Assembly: GCA_041497995.1 (NCBI GenBank)
Contig: JBGQHM010000172.1
Span: forward strand, 1 to 13,450
Direction of reading: 5' to 3'
From: DATKMS01 sp041497995
GTDB taxonomy: Bacteria; Desulfobacterota; Binatia; HRBIN30
DNA: 13,450 bases
The translations under genes and the position numbers were made by a program. A model generated the notes under the pieces. That model was not told the origin of the DNA. It saw only the letters and a program-made list of their open reading frames with translations, and made no database searches. This document shows, one piece after another, positions 6,091 through 11,000 of this stretch. Positions within the stretch are counted from its first letter, which is position 1. The number at the start of each line of letters is the position of its first letter.

Positions 6091-7377
6091 TCAGTAGAAA
6101 GTGTACTCGACCTGCCCGGTGTAGATCACATCCGCCCGCAGGCCGTCGCGGTTGAGCGGGAACTGGAAGCTGGCACCGAGGATGAGGTTGCCCAGCGGAT
6201 TGACCTTGAAGCCGACGGCGGACTGGAAGACGTCGTCGTTGATGCCGTCGCGGTTGTCGTCGTGGAACCCAAGGAAGTCAGACGCCAGCGTCAGCCAGTC
6301 GAACGTGCGGACGTCGGCGCCGGCGATCCATTGTGCTTGGCTGACGTCGGCACTGCTGCGGAAGGAGTAGCCGAGGTTGACGTGCGGCGAGACACGACCG
6401 AAGGTCTTCGACATGATCAGCCATGGCGTGAACGTCGGGTCGTGGAAGCCGAGGAAGTCGTTGGCATTGCCGGTGGGCAACGTGAGGATGCCGGCGGTAG
6501 CGAAGTCGACGTATTGGGTATCGTAGAAGTGCCACTTGCCGCGCAGGAACAGATCGCCGGTGCCGATCTTGGAGTCGTCGAACTGATCCGTCGCGCAGGT
6601 GAAGTCGGTCCCGCAGAGTGGACCGGAGCCGCCCTGAATGGCGCCTGGCTGCTTCACAGTGAAGAAGGCGCCGCCATCGCCGTTCGGATCGGTGATGAAG
6701 GCGGTTGCCGTGCCGTGCATGCGCGCTTGGTTGATCGACAGCGCCAGACTCACGTCGATCGTGTCGGTCACGCCGTACGCCGCGGTGAGGAAGAACAGGT
6801 CGAATCCAAATCCAAGGTCGAGCTGGGTCTCCAACAGGTTGTCCTTGGCGCGCATCTTATCGCTCTCGGGCAAGGATGGATTGCTCAGGAACCCGGGCGA
6901 CAGCGCGGGTTGCGAAGTGTGGAGCCGATCCAGACGGTCTCCTTCGAGCGTGTCAAAGTCGACGCGGGTGTACGACATGCTGAGGGTGATCGTGCGCCGG
7001 CCCAGCGTCTGCGCGCGCTCGGCAATCAGCGGCCCGAGGCTCTCCAGGCTGCGTGCGTACACTTCCAGCTCATCATCCCACTCGAAGCGCAACGCGCCAG
7101 TCGCCGACGGCACCGGGGCCTGCGAGCGCGCCGCCGCCAGCGCCGCCGAAAGGCCACGGAAGCGTGCGGCGATGGGCACCTGCTGGACATCGGGACCGGG
7201 ATCGTTGCGGTCGATCGACGTCGCCAGCGTGCCACCAAAGAGATGCGGAATCCGTTGGTCCAGCGACTCCGCGCGCGCCGCGGGCATATCAACGAGCACC
7301 CCGCCCAGCAGCACGCCGGCACTGAGGACCCGCACGACGAGCGCCGCGACTGCTACTCCTTGCCGCGAATCTTCCAC
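6091..7377 (-). CDS. Outer-membrane beta-barrel protein (transporter-like)
   Basis: A 428-residue exported protein. Residues 1-36 form a signal peptide with a hydrophobic core and an ARA cleavage site before Glu37. The rest has alternating amphipathic strands rich in aromatic and glycine residues (LDLGFGFDLFFLTAAYGVTD, LFLRGKWHFYD, FQSAVGFKVNP) and ends with VEYTFY. A terminal aromatic residue is the usual signal for barrel assembly. The pattern resembles the poorly characterised phenol-degradation (MetA-pathway-like) or general transporter barrels; a specific substrate cannot be given. The start is GTG at 7377 with GAAGG six bases upstream, overlapping the caspase gene end by 25 bp, so the two are very likely co-transcribed. 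A conserved-looking proline/serine-rich middle loop (LSPGFLSNPSLPES) is probably extracellular. Confidence 0.8.
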   Translation of the reverse strand: MEDSRQGVAVAALVVRVLSAGVLLGGVLVDMPAARAESLDQRIPHLFGGTLATSIDRNDPGPDVQQVPIAARFRGLSAALAAARSQAPVPSATGALRFEWDDELEVYARSLESLGPLIAERAQTLGRRTITLSMSYTRVDFDTLEGDRLDRLHTSQPALSPGFLSNPSLPESDKMRAKDNLLETQLDLGFGFDLFFLTAAYGVTDTIDVSLALSINQARMHGTATAFITDPNGDGGAFFTVKQPGAIQGGSGPLCGTDFTCATDQFDDSKIGTGDLFLRGKWHFYDTQYVDFATAGILTLPTGNANDFLGFHDPTFTPWLIMSKTFGRVSPHVNLGYSFRSSADVSQAQWIAGADVRTFDWLTLASDFLGFHDDNRDGINDDVFQSAVGFKVNPLGNLILGASFQFPLNRDGLRADVIYTGQVEYTFY

Positions 7378-9332
7378 TTGCCGCCTTCGCGCACCACGAT
7401 TCGGGTTAGGCGAACCTCCAGACTGATGGGTTTGCCGGTGCCGCGGTCGACGAAACGGTCGCGGCGGGTATACGACACCGCGGTCTCGTTACCATGCGGG
7501 ACGACAGTCACGTCGGCAATCTCGGCCTCGTAGTCCTTTGCATTGTCAAAATACGTCCGCAGCGCGTCGCGCCGCCGGGCCGAGAACGACACGTAAAGGG
7601 TTGCTAGATGATCGACGTCCTTGGCCTGCAACGCCTGCTGGTACTCCTCGAATAACTTGCGCACCGCGCCCTCGGTTTCGCCAGGGCTTTCCTCCGCATA
7701 GGCGACGCCCGGCGGCAGCAGGCCCGCGGCGAGGGAAACCGATGGCAGCACGGCGTGCTCAACCAGCATGGCCAGCGCGCCGGAGACCGCCAACATGCCG
7801 CGGCGCGGCGCGACGCCGTCTTCACGCCGAGACAGCGGCGCCTCGACCGGTGTCGGCCGGCGCGGCGTCGGCGTGGCTTCGTCGAACGCCTCCTCCGTGT
7901 CCAGTAACAGCCGATACGCATCGACGTCCCTGTTGCTGCCGTTCTCGATGGAGTTGCCCTCTTCGGGTGAGAGCTTGACGCGCAGGCGGCGCAGCATGCT
8001 GAGCACCAGCTTCTTCTGCAAGTCGAAAACGTCACTGAGGTCGCCGCGCACGCTGTCCGAACCTTCCTGCAGACCGCTGGTGGCATCAACGATGCGCGCA
8101 TCGATCAGCGCGGTGGTGCCAACGATGCTGAACGACCCGGTCACCAGCCGATCGATCCCGAGTCGTTGCGCGGTAGCCAGATCGTCGGTCCCGAGCTCCT
8201 TGGCGGTACGATCGATGAGCTCGGGTGCGTAGACGTGCAGCGCCCGCACTTTACTCAGCTCGGTATTGAAGGCGAGGCGCAGGGCCGTGCCCACCCAGTC
8301 GTGCTCGGGATCAGAGCGCACGTTGTGGAACTCCATCACGCCGATGGTGTTGCGCAGCGGGCCGTTCGCCGTCTTCGGCACTACTTGGACCGGCACGTCG
8401 GTGGTCGCCGGGGGGGGCGCCAAATCGGGGTCGGCGCGCACGGCGGCGAGCAGCAGATCTGTACCCTCCATCTTATGATACGGATGCTGCGCGCCTCCGG
8501 TCAGACGCGGCACCTCGCGCGCGACGTAACTGAACACGTCGGCCACCGACAGCAGGCCGTCCTTATCCGCGTCGGCCGCGCCCCGCAGGCCGTCGAGCAG
8601 CGCGTAGGTAAAGGCCCCGTGCCCCAAGGCCGATTGCTCTTGCGACTGTTCGCCAGGCTTCGTGGCCGCCAGCAGGAAGAAGCCCTCGCCCGCGGAGAGC
8701 CGCGCCCCCGGTTCGTCCATCGGAACGATGTCAGGCGATGCGAGCCGCAGCGCACCTGCATGGCAAGTATCGAGCATCAGCACCACACCACGCACCCGGC
8801 GGCGGATGATGCGCACCATCTCGTCGAAATCCGACATGCGCAGCCCGGCGCTGACGAGGTTCTGCGCCGTGACGGGAAACGGCAGGAAGTAGTAGCTGCC
8901 GCTGGCACGATCGAGGACCGCGTGCCCGGCAATGAAGATCACGACCACATCGTTCGGTCGTGCCTGCCCGAGGAACCGTTCCATGCCGTCGAGGATGCTC
9001 TCACGCGTCACCGCCTCGTTGGTCAGCACGAGCGTGCGCACGTCGTGGAAGAGTGGCCCGGTCCCTTGCCGCTGCAGCGCGTCCGCCACGGCGCGTGCGT
9101 CGACGTCGGCGAATTGCAGATTGAAGCTCGCTTGCTGATAGTGGCTGACCCCGATCGCCAATAGCCACAGGGTCGATGCAGACGCGGCGGGCGCGGCAGC
9201 AACGTGGGCGGGGGGCATGACGACCGCGCGCGGTGCATCCCCGTACCCAGAGTGGTAGAGTGCCCATGTCACGAGGATTCCCGCAACCGTGCTCCCACCC
9301 GCAACGCGTAAGCGCCCTGCGACGGTCATCAT
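7353..9332 (-). CDS. Membrane-anchored caspase-family protease with TolB/FlgO-like and NTF2-like domains
   Basis: A 659-residue multidomain protein. One hydrophobic segment (about 12-25) is near the N-terminus. A peptidase C14 caspase-like domain spans about 53-300, with catalytic His137 (IAGHAVLD) and Cys190 (LMLDTCHAG) both present. An EF-hand-like loop DADKDGLLSVAD lies at 254-265. A TolB/FlgO-like domain (about 327-450; GVMEFHNVRSDPEHDW, LVTGSFSIVG, LQKKLVLSMLRRL) normally found with adenylate cyclases and envelope proteins follows. Then come a proline-rich linker, a second hydrophobic stretch ending in a signal-peptidase-like AYA (512-546), and a C-terminal NTF2/DUF4440-like domain (about 553-656). 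I chose ATG at 9332 because the upstream extension (to 9482) overlaps the divergent control region and lacks domain-like sequence; no strong ribosome-binding site is seen. Substrate and cleavage specificity are unknown. Confidence 0.86.
   Translation of the reverse strand: MMTVAGRLRVAGGSTVAGILVTWALYHSGYGDAPRAVVMPPAHVAAAPAASASTLWLLAIGVSHYQQASFNLQFADVDARAVADALQRQGTGPLFHDVRTLVLTNEAVTRESILDGMERFLGQARPNDVVVIFIAGHAVLDRASGSYYFLPFPVTAQNLVSAGLRMSDFDEMVRIIRRRVRGVVLMLDTCHAGALRLASPDIVPMDEPGARLSAGEGFFLLAATKPGEQSQEQSALGHGAFTYALLDGLRGAADADKDGLLSVADVFSYVAREVPRLTGGAQHPYHKMEGTDLLLAAVRADPDLAPPPATTDVPVQVVPKTANGPLRNTIGVMEFHNVRSDPEHDWVGTALRLAFNTELSKVRALHVYAPELIDRTAKELGTDDLATAQRLGIDRLVTGSFSIVGTTALIDARIVDATSGLQEGSDSVRGDLSDVFDLQKKLVLSMLRRLRVKLSPEEGNSIENGSNRDVDAYRLLLDTEEAFDEATPTPRRPTPVEAPLSRREDGVAPRRGMLAVSGALAMLVEHAVLPSVSLAAGLLPPGVAYAEESPGETEGAVRKLFEEYQQALQAKDVDHLATLYVSFSARRRDALRTYFDNAKDYEAEIADVTVVPHGNETAVSYTRRDRFVDRGTGKPISLEVRLTRIVVREGGKWKIRGKE
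8410..8417 (-). repeat. Eight-base C homopolymer within the caspase gene
   Basis: A run of eight identical bases (C on the coding strand) encodes Pro306-Pro308, in the linker between the protease and the TolB-like domain. Such runs can slip during replication. Confidence 0.7.
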
Positions 9333-9524
9333 GTTACCGTGCGCAGGTATTCCCCCATCCCGCGCGGGTTGCAAACAAGTCTCTCGAAACACGGGTGCAA
9401 CAAACGATCGAAATATTGCTCCGCGATCCCGGCCTCGTGCAACAAAGAGTTGCGGCGCGGCACCACTGATAGTGGAAGGCAATGCACCGCAATTTTTACG
9501 GGAGATGGGCCGACACGCAGGGTG
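9333..9524. promoter_or_regulatory. Divergent control region between caspase and sigma-factor genes
   Basis: About 190 bp shared by two outward-reading operons, so it should hold promoters for both. I find two exact copies of TTTGTTGCA on the minus strand (9396-9404 and 9438-9446), 42 bp apart. A variant TTGTTTGCA (9370-9378) lies 26 bp from the first. A dyad GCAAC/GTTGC (9439-9453), a dyad CCACT/AGTGG (9463-9475) and an outer pair TTGCGG/CCGCAA (9450-9492) followed by five T are also present. Clear -35/-10 boxes were not recognised on either strand, so a non-standard sigma factor may read these promoters. Confidence 0.5.
9370..9446 (-). repeat. TTTGTTGCA-type repeated motif, three copies
   Basis: Two exact 9-mers and one variant lie in direct orientation (minus strand 9438-9446, 9396-9404, variant 9370-9378). 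Two of them continue as ACCCG or CCCGT. Spacings of 42 and 26 bp are near multiples of the DNA helical turn. They could be operator or promoter elements for the caspase operon. Confidence 0.45.
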
Positions 9525-10454
9525 ATGGCAGACACACGCAGCGCGACACGAGAAGCGCGAGAGCTCATCGACCGGTGTCTGACCGGCACGCCCGAAGCCA
9601 TCGACGAGTTCCAGCGCCAGTACGGCGCCCTAATCTACAACTATCCAATGCGCGTCTACCGCATGCCGCCGGAGGACGCCGGTGATTTCTACGTGTTCGC
9701 CTTCGAGAAGGGCCGCATCTTCCGCCGCACCCAGACGTATGCCGGCTATACTTCCCTGCGCTCGTACCTCTCGGGATTCGTCCTCGACAACTTGGTACTC
9801 GAATGGAAGCGCGGCGCACGGGAGCTAGAGACCGTGTCGATCGAAACACTGCGCGAGTTGTCAGATGACAACGCGCCGGACGCCTCACGCGTTGCCGGCC
9901 ATCCGTCGTTGAACGAGATCCTTGCAACCGTCGACGCGTCGAAGGCCGTGGTGCTCAAGCTGCTGTTCATTGAGGATTGCGACCTCCAAGTGGGCGACTT
10001 GCGCCACCTCGCGGAGACCTCCGGCCGCCCGCTCCCCGACCTGCTCACCGAAATCGATCGCCTGCGCGAGGTGGTACGTGAGCGCGAGACTCGCCAGAAG
10101 CAGGAGGAAGACGCGCTGGACGGTGTGCATGCCTGGATCGCGCTGTATGAGCGACGGGTCCGTCAGATCACCGACGAGCTCAGCCAATTGCCGCCCACCA
10201 GCGCGGCCGCTGCCCGCCTGGGTGACGAGCGCACCGAGCTGGAACGGAAAGTTCGGCGCCGGCACCACCAGCGCGAGACGCTGTTGGCACGCAGCCAGCG
10301 GCGCAAAGTTACTGCCCCTTATAAGGACATCGCGGCGTTGCTCAACACCACGGTGGGCAACGTCGCTTCGCAGATCTCGCGCGCGCGCAAGGACCTGGCC
10401 TCGAGCACGGAGCTCAGAGAGCGACTGGCGGCGCTGGGAGCCCAGAATGAATGA
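9525..10454 (+). CDS. Sigma-70 family RNA polymerase sigma factor with coiled-coil insertion
   Basis: A 309-residue sigma factor of the extracytoplasmic-function type but longer than the usual 170-200 residues. Region 2 is about 22-100 (AIDEFQRQYGALIYNYPMRV, DAGDFYVFAFEK, YTSLRSYLSGFVLDNLVLEW). Region 4 is about 264-292, a helix-turn-helix in YKDIAALLNTTVGNVASQIS followed by RARKDL. Between them, residues about 170-260 are charged, heptad-like helices (EIDRLREVVRERETRQKQEE, ERKVRRRHHQRETLLARSQR) that look like a coiled coil. ATG 9525 is preferred; GTG 9522 is an in-frame alternative, and neither has a strong ribosome-binding site. The gene overlaps the anti-sigma gene by 8 bp. It would redirect RNA polymerase to its own operon and perhaps to the divergent caspase operon; targets are inferred. 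Confidence 0.88.
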   Translation: MADTRSATREARELIDRCLTGTPEAIDEFQRQYGALIYNYPMRVYRMPPEDAGDFYVFAFEKGRIFRRTQTYAGYTSLRSYLSGFVLDNLVLEWKRGARELETVSIETLRELSDDNAPDASRVAGHPSLNEILATVDASKAVVLKLLFIEDCDLQVGDLRHLAETSGRPLPDLLTEIDRLREVVRERETRQKQEEDALDGVHAWIALYERRVRQITDELSQLPPTSAAAARLGDERTELERKVRRRHHQRETLLARSQRRKVTAPYKDIAALLNTTVGNVASQISRARKDLASSTELRERLAALGAQNE

Positions 10455-10980
10455 CACAGCATCCTGTCCGAACGACGAGCTGCTGATCGGCTACGTCACC
10501 GGCGACTTGGCCGGTCCGGAGCAGCGTCAGATCAACGATCACGTTTCGACATGCGACCGTTGCATCGAAACCGCGCGCGCTGTGCACGCGCGCCTGCGTG
10601 TGACATCGGAGCCGCTGGAGTCTCCGCCCGCCGTCCTGCGCGGCCGCGTGCACGCAGCCAACGGTGAACGCCGCCCCGTGCCGCTCCTGTTGCGCCTCCC
10701 AATCTTGGTCCCGATGAGCCTTGCCGCGGGCGCGTTGCTCGTGGTGGGAGTGGAAACGTGGGTCGGACCGGCGCGACCACCGGTGCTCATCCGCGCCGTC
10801 CAGATCCAACGCACGACGCACGGGACGCCGGTGCATGCGCAGCCCTCCGAGCACGCACCGGTCGTGGCCTCGCTGAACGCGGGCGAGAGCGTGGAAGTGC
10901 GGAGCGAGCAACCCGGGTGGTACCGCGTCACGTTAGCCGATGGCAGCGAGGGCTGGATCGAGGCCCGGGCCTTCGAATGA
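10447..10980 (+). CDS. Membrane anti-sigma factor with zinc finger and SH3b domain
   Basis: A 177-residue single-pass membrane protein. The N-terminal zf-HC2 type anti-sigma domain has the HxxxCxxC motif at His32, Cys36 and Cys39 (HVSTCDRC). One transmembrane helix is about 84-104 (LPILVPMSLAAGALLVVGVE). After it, a bacterial SH3-like domain (about 115-177; TPVHAQPSEHAPVV, GWYRVTLADGSEGWIEA) should be periplasmic, where such domains bind peptidoglycan or peptides. The layout is that of an anti-sigma factor that holds the neighbouring sigma factor at the membrane until a periplasmic signal is sensed. Its ATG overlaps the sigma-factor TGA by 8 bp, indicating coupled synthesis. It is followed after 20 bp by the ELW-repeat gene. 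The signal sensed is unknown. Confidence 0.85.
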   Translation: MNDTASCPNDELLIGYVTGDLAGPEQRQINDHVSTCDRCIETARAVHARLRVTSEPLESPPAVLRGRVHAANGERRPVPLLLRLPILVPMSLAAGALLVVGVETWVGPARPPVLIRAVQIQRTTHGTPVHAQPSEHAPVVASLNAGESVEVRSEQPGWYRVTLADGSEGWIEARAFE

Positions 10981-11000
10981 ACCCACACGCGGAGAACGGA

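Noticed and set aside
6262..7533. 423-residue plus-strand ORF opposite the outer-membrane protein and caspase end
   Set aside because: No domain-like sequence and it spans two real genes; a GC-composition artefact.
8166..9164. 332-residue plus-strand ORF opposite the caspase domain
   Set aside because: The opposite strand has intact catalytic His and Cys motifs; this frame is its shadow.
9333..9524. CRISPR-linked protease (craspase-like) locus
   Set aside because: No cas genes or repeats in the window; only the protease-sigma neighbourhood is suggestive.
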